Assembly (NCBI GenBank): GCA_030704615.1
Contig: CM060732.1
Span: forward strand, 4,338,001 to 4,402,000
DNA: 64,000 bases
Origin: Takakia lepidozioides
Taxonomy: Eukaryota > Streptophyta > Takakiopsida > Takakiales > Takakiaceae
Reading direction: 5' to 3'
Shown piece after piece: positions 33,501 through 43,849 of this stretch (positions within the stretch are counted from its first letter, which is position 1; each line of letters opens with the position of its first letter). The notes under the pieces are model-generated. The model saw only the letters and a program-made list of their open reading frames with translations, was not told where the DNA came from and made no database searches. Made by a program: the position numbers and the translations under genes.

Positions 33501-34562
33501 TGCACGGCACCCCGGGGAGCCAAGACCATCGGGCCCACCCCGCATAGAAATTCGGCGCCAATTTTGCAGTTTCTTGACGAAACATTAACCTCATTCCCAT
33601 GACCCGATTCTCTGTGGATTTCTTAAATGCAGGTACTGCAAGTTCTCCCTGTTGGAGAAAGGTCATCTGTCCTTTGAGCCGCCATTCTTCCTCGCATGGA
33701 GGAACCCTGGAGCTGATTCCATGTACGCTGACGTTATCGTGAAGGATTGGCATCTGGAGCATTTGCGCGATTGCCCTTGGTATGTGGACCTTCCGCCCGG
33801 AGGGCTCGACGCCTCCGAGTTTCAATTGAAGCTGGATGCTGAGGCCCGACGAAACCGGGCTCCGCTGCCTCCACTGGGTCCAAAGGAGGCGAAAGCGCTT
33901 GCCAAGTCCAGGAAAACGGCAGAGCTTGCTCAGGCAAGTATTCAGGAGAAGTTGAATGAGAAGAATAAAGGACAGAAGAAAAGGACACGGAATCAGGGGA
34001 CTGCAGTAACCCCCAAAAAACAGAAAACCACCGGGGCACGAGAGGAGGCGCAGGAGGAGCCCGAAGGGAGTGACTTTGACGACGACTTTGTGCAAGGTTT
34101 TGCGACTGTTGCTGCTGCTACCAAATCACCGGTAGTCCGGGTTCCCAAGTAAGGTTGGACTGGGACTGGCTCTGCCAAGAAGTTGGCATTTGAGTGCAAG
34201 CCTACATGGCGGTATTCGGTGGTGTCGTTTCCCCACAGGCCAAAGTTAGAACCCCCAGTTCAATCATCCAATGCGTCAATAAGAGCTTCCTTGACGCTCT
34301 GGCTGCCAGGGCGAAGAAGGTGGCACACAGCAAGTCTCTGGAGGAGCTGAAGGGGAAAGCGAAGAAGAGGGCTGCCGCTGCAGAGCCTAAAGACACCCCT
34401 GGTTTGGAAGCCATGATGGAATTCTTCACGGCTATGAGCACTGTCGAGCGGCTTTTACTCACCCATCCCTTCGCTATCCGAGGAGGGAACTCCAAGATAG
34501 AAGAGTTGGATATCTCTAAGCACTCAGCCCGCCCAGAACAATCAATCATGACCTACAACTAG
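30554..34562 (+). pseudogene. MULE accessory gene, copy D (DGNHR protein)
   Basis: Approximate exons: 30554-31493 (ATG at 30554; a G-run at 30703-30716 breaks frame, TGA at 31261), 31614-31803, 31919-~32190, ~32264-32403, ~32503-32714, 33633-~34150 and ~34239-34562. Donors and acceptors are GT/AG, and codon phase is kept at 31493/31614 and 32714/33633. Protein features: low-complexity acidic N-terminus; IPLYRLVSLHVVRPALPGD; AMFYVSIEND; NEEFERLI then KMFYVWDGNHRLLAWM (31321-31368); helical middle; a C-terminus rich in K/R/E (KNKGQKKRTRNQG, nuclear-localisation-like). DGNHR within IPL...DGxHRxxA resembles ParB/sulfiredoxin folds. Homologous pieces are at 41271-42556, 42557-43798 and 44500-45161. 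Confidence 0.65.
32818..33560 (+). repeat. Minisatellite, about 143-bp unit, in an intron of the accessory gene
   Basis: Five GGCGCCGAATTT landmarks at 32911, 33054, 33199 (GGCACC), 33345 and 33479 give periods of 143, 145, 146 and 134. Each unit also contains the inverted GAAATTCGGCGCCATTTT, so the array is full of facing GGCGCC dyads, plus ACTTAGCCATTTCTGGGGCC and CAAGTCCCAGAAAGGG blocks. It fills most of the intron 32715-33632. Long frames on both strands here are repeat artefacts. Confidence 0.85.
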
Positions 34563-35324
34563 TGTATCATGGGAGTGCTTCATGTTTGTATTCCTTCTTG
34601 CCTTCATGTCAGCAAGTTACCTTACTGTTTATATTTAAGTATCAGATTGCTTCAGCAATCTACCAGGTTCCAATCACTCATCCATTCATTCCACAGCTTC
34701 ACTCAGGTCTCTCTACACAGGGTGAGTATGGAATATGTATCAGATTAAGATCTATCAAGTATCAGGCCGAAGCCATGGTGTCTCTAGTCTGCTCTACAAT
34801 ACAACTCTATAGCTTGCATCAATCAAGCATCATCTCCTCGTATGTGTAATCTCCATCCCCTGTGCTCCAAGATTGTGCTCTCCGCTTGACCTCCTCCCGT
34901 GATGTACAAGTCGTGATCTCCGAAGTATCCTCTCCCCATTGCTACTCTTCATTTTCTACCTACAAGCTGTTCTAACTGCCTAACTAACTAACTGTCATCC
35001 AGACAGATTATACGTTCCCTCTGCAGATGTCGTTCCCACATAGTCGTTCCCTGCCATGGTAACCGTTCCCTGCGAATGCTGTGACGGCTGTGCCAAACTG
35101 TGTCGACTGTGACTGGCTATGTCAAACTGTGTCGAGCTGTGCTGGGCTGTGACTGGCTGTGTTGGACTGTGTCGAGCTGTGATAGACTGTGATAGACTGT
35201 GTAAGCCTGTATACCACCCCTAAAGCCTGTGTTGGTCTAAGTCTACATCCGTAAGTCTGCGCAAAAATTAAGGGTACCCCTCAGAACCCGTAAAACTGTC
35301 TAAGTCCCAGATAGCCCTCTAACA
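34563..35324 (-). repeat. Candidate LTR (minus orientation), with CTGTG-rich tract
   Basis: On the minus strand a TGTTAGAGGGC start at 35324 directly follows a polypurine tract, as in 3' LTRs. The inner end of the LTR was not located. Between 35080 and 35215 there is a degenerate tandem of CTGTGTCGAGCTGTG / GACTGTGATAGACTGTG words. Confidence 0.4.
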
Positions 35325-35343
35325 TTACCCCTCCCCCTCTCAA
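35325..35343 (-). promoter_or_regulatory. Polypurine tract of an LTR retrotransposon
   Basis: The minus strand reads GAGAGGGGGAGGGGTAA, immediately before TGTTAG. This arrangement (purine-only run then TG) marks plus-strand DNA priming and the 3' LTR border in LTR elements. Confidence 0.55.
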
Positions 35344-35614
35344 AAAGTCGTGTCCTCACGGTTTACTGTTTAGGATCAGCAAACCTCTGTGAATGAGCAC
35401 CCTTCTGTCGGTGAGAGTCCCGTGGAGGGCTCTGTGTGCGAGCTTGAGCCCTGTCGCTGGCTGATGGAGATGACTGTCCACCAAATACAATTGACTGCCC
35501 TTATTTTGGCTGATAAGGAGGTAACTTCTCAGGCATAGGAGATCCCCGTCGTTTCTTCTCCGCCATCTGTATTGCATAGTCCTCAGCCATGTCAAAAGGT
35601 TCCTCCATAGAACC
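35344..35614 (-). pseudogene. C-terminal end of an LTR-retrotransposon polyprotein
   Basis: A minus-strand frame, SMEEPFDMAEDYAIQMAEKK, then a TAA, then hydrophilic Q/S/R-rich sequence ending about 20 bases before the polypurine tract. No domain is recognised; assignment rests on position. MULE locus 2 begins at 35615 and cuts it off. Confidence 0.35.
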
Positions 35615-35830
35615 CAACGACGCAATGGCGTGAGCGTTGTGCGTGAGCGCGCGAGCGTACGCTCACACAGGAGTGACGTGGCGCGAGCGTATGCTCACGC
35701 CAGCTGACGTGGCGTGAGCGTCATGTCGGCATGCTGATGTGGCGGTAAATGATGACGTGGCACTGTCCGTCATCTGCCACATCAGCATTAACATGCGCCG
35801 CCTATAACCGTGGATGGTCCTATGACCGTG
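35615..35830. repeat. MULE left end with palindromic TGACGTGGC/GAGCGTACGCTC words
   Basis: Dense dyads: GAGCGTACGCTC, GCGTATGCTCACGCC, CTGACGTGGCGTGAGCG, and a hairpin with arms GCTGATGTGGC (35731) and GCCACATCAGC (35777). The same layout, with compensating changes (arms TGACGTGGC and GCCACGTCA), occurs at 58814-58940, so the hairpin itself is conserved between copies. It may be the transposase-binding subterminal region. Confidence 0.6.
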
Positions 35831-38800
35831 GAATTAATGCAGGGAATCTTGCCTAAATAGAATCAAGACGAACGTTGAGGCCTACAATTGCAGCATCCAA
35901 CATTGTGCAATTACAAATGCTTGTTTCACTTTTACAATTACGAGGACGAAAAAATATCCTCACAAAGTGTGCGCCATAAAGGCTGCCACGGGAAGACCTT
36001 CCTCCCTCCTCAAATAACAATGAGAGTTAGGATCATTTTCAAAAGATGATTGTAGTGCATAGCGACAGCAAGACATGTAGACTTCGAACGGTGCAATGAC
36101 AAATGTGCACTACCTAAAAGTTGTCACTCAGAGCTCACTCCGTATAGTTGGAGGCCATATCATTGCACCGCCGACGAATTGATGTGAATTACACATTTCA
36201 AATCATGGTCGTCCACATACCACATTGCATAGTTGATGCTACCCATGTGTTGTATCCCGCTGCAAAAGAGTATCGACCTCGTTGAACTCATAGTGGCCTG
36301 GTGAATGAAGTTGTCACGTTTGGGATCGCAAACCATCCTCTTCAAAAATATGAAATACAAATGTTTGCAGGGTATGAATTTACCTCTCTTGCCCAAACTG
36401 GTTGATAGCATATTCACAAAATTAGGACATGTGCAATTGGGGAAATTGGAAACCGTGATGTCGTAGGTCCTGTCATGAACAACAGATGTGGAAGTGATGA
36501 TTGTGAATACCCGACCATATCCTGGATCGGGTACTTCCGTGGTGCTTCCAACACGAGGTTGGAGCATTCTTGCGGACTCCACTTTGCCAAAGTGTTCAGC
36601 GGTTGGAGGGAAACGCCGAACGAGCTTTCCATCTCGTTTGGTTGGCCACAAGTCAGGATTTGCCAGGGGACCCGGGAGGACGCAGAAGTAGTAGCACATG
36701 CATGGAGTTGGGGTTGTCTCGCAAGGGAAAAACCTGCCTCCTCCAGCATTTCAATCTCCTGAAAGCTGAGATGTGTTCCCACCTTCACGGGCCAAACGGT
36801 TGGAGGAGATGGCTTCATCACTACGGAAGGACGCATAGTTCCATGCACACATCTGGCACAATCATCTGCGCAGAACCAGAACTTGTGGTTCTTGGCTTCT
36901 GGTTGACCGTATGGACGCATCAAGCCCGTGAAAGTCGGAGCAGGAGTTCGGGCACCACCTCTGGATATAGATGAAGTGCACTTCTCGAAATTAGTTGCCC
37001 TGATCGCTGTACATTTCACACGAGACCCTACACTTGTGCGTTCTATGTGCCAAACGTGGTCGGGGCATGCGGACTCAAGCACATCAAGGGGGTTGTTTCT
37101 CTCATGCACCATTTCAGTGGCACTGTTTGATGCTGGAGCTTGCCGTCGTGTTGGAGGTTCCTCCACAATGGAGGTTCCGGACATGGAGCTGTCATGCAGG
37201 GGAACACGAGGCTTCGAGAAGTTATCACGGTCTGCCCTGTGGGAATCTGAATCCGAACCAGGTGGAGTGTTCAATTTCCTCTTACAGGAGCCGAATCTCT
37301 TCTCCCCTTCAAGATGTGGAACTCTAGAAACAAGTGGCGTTCCCTGGGCATACATGCTCACCGCCCGTGCTATCTTGATTAGATCCCCAGATTTGTTTGC
37401 AGCACGCAACATCAACTCCCATTTGTCCGGACCCTTGTCACCAACCCCACCTCGTAAGAAATCACGGTATCGGGTTTGTTGTTGCAAGGCACGTATCAAA
37501 TCATCTGTTGTTGCCACATACAAATCCCGACCTCGTTTCCCAGACTGCTGCAACCATGCGTTGTGCACAGTTTCTGCCAAATTGCAAGATGGCATGTCCG
37601 CCATTTCCTCAATGGACATGTTCTGCAAAGTGCAGAACCACACTTCAAAACAGTGAACAGAAAACAACATAAAGAAAGCGATGACACAATAAAATGGAAA
37701 GCAAATGTATGAAAAAGCAATAAATATAAACCTCATACCAATGGCATGGCTGCTCCCCACTGTCTATACCGGAAGTGCCAAAACGCCAGCCAATCTTCCA
37801 ATGCTCTCATACTCTCAAGTGATGCAGCTCCAGAAGAGAACCACCAGGCACGAATTGTCTGGAACAAAGTGTCCGCCTCCTTCATTGTTCTAGCATCTTT
37901 GTACTCTTTGCACAATTTATGGTGCCGAGTCTACATCTCTGGTTTGATGTCCGACTTTGTATGTTTTTCCAGAGATTGTGTCCAATGGAATAGACATGTA
38001 CGCTCTCTTCCTGGCATAGGCACTTTTGGGTCGCCCGATCCGAAGACAATACGAACAGCATTGAAATCTGCTTGAGCACTATCCGCCATGAAACCTGCGA
38101 AATTTGGAGATGGCAGCCCATGGCAGCCCATGACACGTATCAGGGAATTCCACATGAGCTTCTGGGATTCCGTATCCTCGGATTGCATGTCACAAACTGC
38201 AATTGTCATAACTCGTTGGTACACTGGATCATAGACATGACAAGCCATTGTCGTCCAATCCTTCACTCGTTTCACATGATCAAACATAAGAAAATAGTTG
38301 TGCAAGTCCCCAGTCTTCTGCATCCGCTTCATGAGGCTAACCCCACTGCCCTCCCCAACAGTCGACATTTTGAAAAGAAAAACTTTGATGGCACCTTGAC
38401 CTGGGAATACATTGTCCTGGATGTAATTGTACTTGCTCACTCGTTTCAGCCTCTGATCCCAGAGCCCATTCTCAATGCATTGATCTGATGCCGAATGTTA
38501 GGTGAACTTAAAGTGGAGAAATGATCCATGACCAGGTCCAATGCTGCACCGTCAAGTTTAGTCCCCACAGAATCCCCTTCACTCAAAATATGGCTTTCCA
38601 AGAAGGACTTGCTTGCGCCAAGAGCAATTGCAGATGTTGTTGCGGATGGGTTTCTCCCGAACTCCTGTTTAATCAACCTCGATACTGTCTCAACACTCTC
38701 CCTATAATCCCCCTTCGAGACAGGATGGTTATGGAATCCGAAATGCACATAAGCTCTTGTCATTGTTTTCAAACGGTGGACAACATAGTACATTCTTGCT

Positions 38801-39365
38801 CCGCAGAGCGCCAAGCAGGATGACACAAGTTTGCAGAATTTGCAGACGAAAGTCTTTGCCGGTGGAGGGGCAGTCCCAGGCTGAAATGGATTTTCCGCCA
38901 GACCCTCCCATTCGCTTTGATTATGAACCCCAGACTGAAGAAAGTGTCTGCAATTCAAATTATCACACCTAAGGTGTCCATTGCAAACTATCCTCCTGAA
39001 AACAAGCTTGTCATCATTCTGAATATTGGATGTTTTTGTTCTGCACCACGGGTGCCCGTCGTGTTTCTTATCCATTCCATGCATCATGATTGTTACACCT
39101 CCAACTCGCGGAGGAGGAGGCAGCTCGAATAGGATATCGCCATCAAAAGTCTCCGGCAAGAACTTCACAGGCACCTGCTTCAAAGATTCCCAATCAATTC
39201 CCCGCAACTCACTTTTGAATCCAGCCATTCCTCCCATCGCCCGCAATTTTGGAATGACACTACAAATCTCTTCTTCATCAGCTTCTCCAACAGTAGGAAG
39301 GACTGGATTTGGAATTTCACTTATGTCATCATCGGAAGAATCTGAAAGCTCAACGATTGGGGGGA

Positions 39366-40055
39366 ATGTAGAGGAATTTGATGTTCCTCTCTACCACTGC
39401 ATTGGATACATGCCAAATCTCTCTTGAACGTTCAAAATATAGTAAATCCAGTGCTCTGACATATCTCGATGGACTCTCTCTCTCATTATACTGCTCCCTG
39501 GCAGTCTACTGCATGGATAGTGTGAGAGAAGGTGTCCAAAAGTGAAGTGCACAAAAATGGGAGTGACAAACTGATGGAACTTGTTCTTGACTCAAAAGGA
39601 TTCCAGCGTCGTAAATGAGGGATTATCAGCTTGGCTATGGCTGAGCAACGTAGAGTGCGGAGTGCACTTCCCTTGACGGTCTCTCTGCCTACCGAGACGG
39701 TACAGGCAGCGAGTGGGGGCGAGCCGGTGAGGACCACGGGGTGTAGACATCCATGGCACACGTGGGAGGTGCTCGAAGTTCAGAGGGAGTTGGCAGCCAA
39801 GGCAGCTGTGATGGATGAGGTTGGGGATTCTTCTCGGGATGAGGAGGTTCTCAATGATGAGATGATGGGGCAGGATGAGGCCTTGTCATTGACTGAGCAG
39901 GAAGGGAATACTGCTCAAGAGGTTGCAGCATAGCAACCACGGGACGCGTCCTCTACCTCTAAGCCCAATGGACTTAAGGTTGCAGTTACGGAGGACAATT
40001 GGGAGCCTGACATTGGACCCATTGTCACCGGAGGAGAGAGACGACGTATACGGCG
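39366..40055 (+). mobile_element. Chimeric insertion inside transposase A
   Basis: Compared with copy B, where the flanking codons are continuous near 62580, copy A has about 690 extra bases. Positions 39366-39614 are of unknown origin. Positions 39615-40052 are a copy of the gypsy linker and RT-entry segment found at 12618-13025. No LTR, poly-A or clear target duplication is seen. Confidence 0.7.
39615..40052 (+). pseudogene. Ty3/gypsy pol linker fragment
   Basis: Encodes MAEQRRVRSALPLTVSLPTE and continues to EDNWEPDIGPIVTGGERR, matching the element at 9502-13545 with few changes. It retains an intact frame (39631-39933) that is frame-shifted in the other copy near 12800. Confidence 0.75.
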
Positions 40056-40414
40056 GACGTCTGTTCTTTTTTCACCACCACCTCCCTCTTGTCTTCAACG
40101 ACCGAAGCAGCAGTCCCGGGCGTCACATATGACCCAAGGGACTTTCGCCGAGGCTCTCCAAGTACTCTGTATTGACCAGGACGCACTCTCCACTGGCTGA
40201 TATGAGCCGGCTCATCACGGTTTTGGAAAGAGTATTTCAACAACTTCCCTTTAAGATCGTACACCTCTTTCTCCAAAAAGATGGAGCCATTCTGCAGCTG
40301 AAAACGGGTAGCCAAGACATGTTCCAGAACAATTGCAAATCCATTGTCAAGGACTTCCTCGGAGAACGGCGCTGGTTTGTCGTCAGAGAAGAACTCCGCT
40401 TCAGAGGAAGCCAT

Positions 40415-41270
40415 CTTCCTTCCTCGCGTACGTTTGTACCTTGCTATCGCAGATCTAGTGTAAATCGGTTTACTGATGTCTCCAGAACACAGTTGAAGAA
40501 TGAGCACAGAATATGGCGGAGGAAGCTCAGACAACGACTGTGCATATTATGTTATTCTTTCCAGATATGCAGCCGTCCATTTTAATTACTTTTCTTGTGG
40601 GCCCAGTGGTCAGAGTATCCCTAGGAGCAGTGTCGGCAGCTGTTAAACCGTTAACCAGAACCCCATCAATAAACCCAATAACAAAGCCGACTTCCTGGAA
40701 GCATGCCACAGGATCTGAGGATGGGATTGCAGATTAAGTAAATGTATCTTTATACTACTACCAATGATCATGCGCACCTGGAAAGTTCCAAATGTGAAAC
40801 GAATGTGGGGTTTGGCTAACAAGGATGACCGTGTATGATATTCCAAGATTTGTCATCAAACTCTCGTTCATTTACATTTATTTGTGTAAGACTGTGCGCC
40901 AAGATTTCTGAGATTCGCTGTTATTTTTAAATATTGAAACCGTTCTAATAAAGAACACGCCGTTTATTCTGGGCGACACACGTCAAACATCCATAACTGA
41001 ATACGAACAGCTGTACACCAATTGCTGGCATGTGCACTAATAAGGGAACGACTATGTGTAACGGTCACGCGAGAGGGAATCCGATGCTTCTAGAGACACG
41101 CAAGAACGCAGGCAATCCCGCAAGAAATCGGGAGTCACTGCGTTTTTCTACTTTTCGCGCTTAGAGAGAGAGTGGTAGTCAAGCTGGAGAGGGTTCCTTC
41201 TACAATACGAAAGAGAAGAAAGTCTCTTTATTTTACTTCCCTTAGAGAGAGACGCAGAGCAAGAGAGCAA
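40415..41270. promoter_or_regulatory. Divergent intergenic region between transposase A and accessory gene
   Basis: 857 bases separate the two start codons. It must hold promoters for both directions if the element was ever active. No unambiguous TATA pair was picked out. A purine-rich AGAGAGAGAG-type leader precedes the plus-strand ATG at 41271. Confidence 0.4.
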
Positions 41271-42556
41271 ATGACGAGGCATCGTTTGTTGGAGAACACA
41301 GGGCCAAGGCAGCAAGTGAACGCGGAGACTGATTCAGAAGAGCAGACGGAGACTGAGGCAGCGGCTGTGACACAGTCGGCGATAAGAGTGCGCCAGCCTG
41401 TGGATGCAGAGATGATTCGCAGGGACACTGAAGGAGGTGGAAGCACGCGGAACGCCGAACCGGGAGAAGGTCCAGAAACCCTAGAGCAGACAGAAATTCC
41501 AGCAGATGTGAGAGGGAAGAGGAAAGCTGCAGAAGGGGATCCAATTTCAAAACCTAAGAAGGCGCCAGTAAGTTTTATCTAACTTACATTTCATTGTTGA
41601 AGATATGCGTAGAGATTGAGTGGAATGTCCCAGACAGGGATTGTCGCTACCGACCATCACAAAGGTGATTAGCTTTCTATTCCTCTGCTAAGGGTTTACC
41701 GCACAATGAGTGGGTGACTATCGGTACAGTCATTCACTGTTGTTCAGATCATACAGTCTGTCTGATTGCCTTTCAAGGAGTCCCTCCTCTTCCCTTCTTT
41801 AGCAGGAACTACTGAATTGCGAGCGTCGTTAACGCCATTCGATTCTCCTCATGAGATTTATGTACCTATGTGTTTGAAGAGAGAGTGAGGGTCGGCATAC
41901 CGTCAATCATCGTTGTTCAGATCATACAGTCTGTCTGATTGCCTTTCAAGCAATCCTTCCTCTTCCCATGCTGGCGACGGTAATCACAGTGGAGTCAATC
42001 TGAATAATCTGCACTTACTGTCCGCCCTAAACTATACTGAATGTCGTTGCCGCCAATCACTTACACATAGATGTCATTACACAACACCGATCCGGCAGGT
42101 CGTTATCTTTTGTGATTGTCGTTAACACCGTTCGCTATCGCTCTCGCTTTTGTTTTGAATACGGCAGTATCAGCTTTGCTTGTGTAGATTGTGTTGAATT
42201 GTTTCACACCATTCATAGTGAGTTTCTTTGAGACAGAGTGATGGTCGTTACCGCCATTCACTATTTGCAAATTACTCAGTCAGAACTGAATGGCATCGTG
42301 CAGAAAACTGTGAGGTCGAAGCCTACAGGATCAGAGGGGAAAGGATCTGGAGATGGGGACGAGTCCGGAAAAAGCTCAGAGAATACAGATGAAGCAGATG
42401 AATCTGAAGTGCACTACCTTGACAAGGTGAAAGAACTCATGTCATTCCAGAAGGTAAACTCTCAGGAGGTTATAAGGGACATGCTCGTATCTGGAGGGCG
42501 TCTGGACATCCCTCTGTGCCGGATGATATCAATGCCTGTTGTGCGTCCACCTCTTT
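41271..42556 (+). pseudogene. MULE accessory gene fragment i (N-terminal exons)
   Basis: Exon 1 is 41271-41567 (99 codons, donor GTAAGT); exon 2 is 42280-42556 (acceptor ACTCAG), phase 0 at both sides. Exon 1 is acidic and Q/E-rich and ends in a basic GKRKAAEGDPISKPKKAP, nuclear-localisation-like. Exon 2 has QKVNSQEVIRDMLVSGGRLD then IPLCRMISMPVVRPPL, homologous to copies D and ii. At about 42556 the sequence flips into the inverted copy ii, removing the DGNHR part. Confidence 0.65.
41720..41965 (+). repeat. Direct repeat inside the accessory intron
   Basis: GTTGTTCAGATCATACAGTC TGTCTGATTGCCTTTCAA and its surroundings occur at 41730 and 41911, about 182 bases apart, within the intron 41568-42279. 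Confidence 0.7.
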
Positions 42557-43798
42557 GTGCATCTCTGGCTTGCCTGGCTTGTTGTAATGGTTTTTCACCT
42601 CCAGAAGAAACTGCGATCCGAATGATGGGTCGACAATTCTCAACTGCTTAACAAAAGCACTCATAATAGTCCTTCTTGTGGCGGTCATCTCTTTCTTGAT
42701 GTGACTCTCAACCCCCTTTGCTGTCCTTCTCTCCTCAGGGGTAGAGCTGTAGTATTCGAGTTTGCCACGCTCTTCCGCATCTGCAATGTCTTGCTGCAAG
42801 GGAATGCACGAGAGTTGAATCAACCCAAGGGCAAGGGAAACAAACAGAAACAAACATGTGGAAGCAGGAATATTGAAAGGCCAGATGGTGGAAGATGTAT
42901 CTCACCGCGTACATATACTCCGTGAAAGCCTCACGGGTCAACGAGTACCACGTTTCTGATGTCTTGGAGCTTTCACACTTCTTGTACGTCTCTGCTGAAA
43001 GGATGGTCTTGAAGTTGGTCAAGGGCATCTGCCCGATCCTTTGTATCCTGTACAGTGTGTGAACCAGACTCGTTTTGACATGCGATGTCTCCGTCCCTCT
43101 GTAGAATGATATGTGAAAGTCAGAATGAAAATGAAGAACCGTCAATAGAGGACTGGAACAAAAGAACCAGGGAACCACAACAGGAACATGTAGAATGAGA
43201 AACCAACCTATTCACATCATTCATTGCCGTCAGAAGACCCATCATGTTCCCGTCACAATCCAGCACCATAAATCGAACAGAGTAATGCCACTCTTCCTCC
43301 TGTGAGTGTAGCCTCCCAATGACAGCCATCCATGTAAGCAACCGGTGGTTGCCATCCCATACGTGAAACAGCTTCCTTGAGAATGCTTGGGTCGAAGGTT
43401 TCCTAGAGAGAAGAAGTTCGAAGGATTCGTTCACCTGTCTCCAAAATGGGATCCCAGGAGTCCACGATTGACTCATCCACAAGGAGCTCATTGCCTCTGG
43501 AATCCTTTGTAGAAACGTAAAAGACTGCGGATCCATCCAAATACCCATGAACAAACTCGGCCTCCAGCTTCAGGATGTCCTTGATGAGGGGTGGACGAAC
43601 GACGGGCATGGAAACCAACCTACATAGGGGAATCTTCAACCTCCCACCCGGGGCAAGCATACTTTGCACCACAAGCTGAGAGTTTACCTTCTGACCCCCC
43701 ATCATCTCAGCGGCTTTGCTTTCATAGAACTCATCGTCCACATCAGCAATGATCTCCTTCCCCTCCCCCGAAGGGTTTTCATCCGCCACCAATTGCAT
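42557..43798 (-). pseudogene. MULE accessory gene copy ii (DGNHR protein)
   Basis: ATG at 43796-43798. Exons on the minus strand: 43798-~43205 with QKVNSQLVVQSMLAPGG, IPLCRLVSMPVVRPPL, SAVFYVSTKDSRG and KLFHVWDGNHRLLTWM (43330-43375); ~43100-42905 with HVKTSLVHTLYRIQRIG and TWYSLTREAFTEYMYAV; and 42799-42557 starting after CTTGCAG with QDIADAEERGKLEYY. Exon borders agree with copy D. A one-base shift near 43440 (a TTTT run) separates VDSW from FWRQVNESFE. It is truncated at the junction with fragment i. Family-level function is unknown; DGNHR suggests a ParB/Srx-like fold. Confidence 0.65.
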
Positions 43799-43849
43799 CT
43801 TCTCCTACACGGTTGTTCATTCAAACTGATATAAGAGAGAGGCAAGAAC

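Larger units (their letters stand above)
28730..34562. mobile_element. MULE locus 1: divergent transposase and accessory gene
   Basis: The transposase gene runs minus from about 30445 to 28730. The accessory gene runs plus from 30554 to 34562. Their starts are only about 100-150 bases apart, implying a shared bidirectional promoter. The same head-to-head order is seen at 36160-42556. Terminal inverted repeats could not be identified for this copy, and the transposase lacks its C-terminal SWIM part, so the element is truncated on the left. Confidence 0.65.
36160..40414 (-). pseudogene. MULE transposase copy A
   Basis: This is a Mutator-like transposase, a cut-and-paste enzyme. ATG at 40412-40414; N-terminal acidic/charged region to 40056; insertion 39366-40055; then zinc-binding region KKHDGHPWCRTKT, VCNGHLRCDNLNCRHF, CKFCKLVSSC, VHFGFHNHP (39060-38700). 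DDE core: MFDHVKRVKDWTTMACHV, MTIAVCDMQSED, FAGFMADSAQADFN, CLFHWTQSLEKH, IRAWWFSSGAASLES. A probable intron (donor GTATGAG near 37741, acceptor TTTGCAG ending 37629) follows, then a C-terminal half ending in a SWIM finger NCTCPNF...IPCKHLYFIF (about 36355-36450). Lesions: 22-bp deletion at 38448, TAG at 37931-37933, frameshift near 36670. Confidence 0.85.
35615..42556. mobile_element. MULE locus 2: transposase A with divergent accessory fragment
   Basis: The left terminus is set by comparison with 58814: both copies start at CAACGACGCAATGG while sequences outside differ. The transposase runs minus (40414-36160) and the accessory gene plus from 41271, 857 bases apart. The right part is lost in a tail-to-tail junction near 42556. 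A chimeric insert occupies 39366-40055. Confidence 0.65.

Noticed and set aside
33022-34095. 357-codon minus-strand frame
   Set aside because: Its second half is the minisatellite read in one frame and its first half is antisense to the accessory exon.
35080-35215. CTGTG-rich tract as a regulatory array
   Set aside because: Degenerate simple repeat within a probable LTR; no further support.
36928-37656. 242-codon plus-strand frame
   Set aside because: Antisense of transposase A; the minus strand has the homologous, conserved protein.
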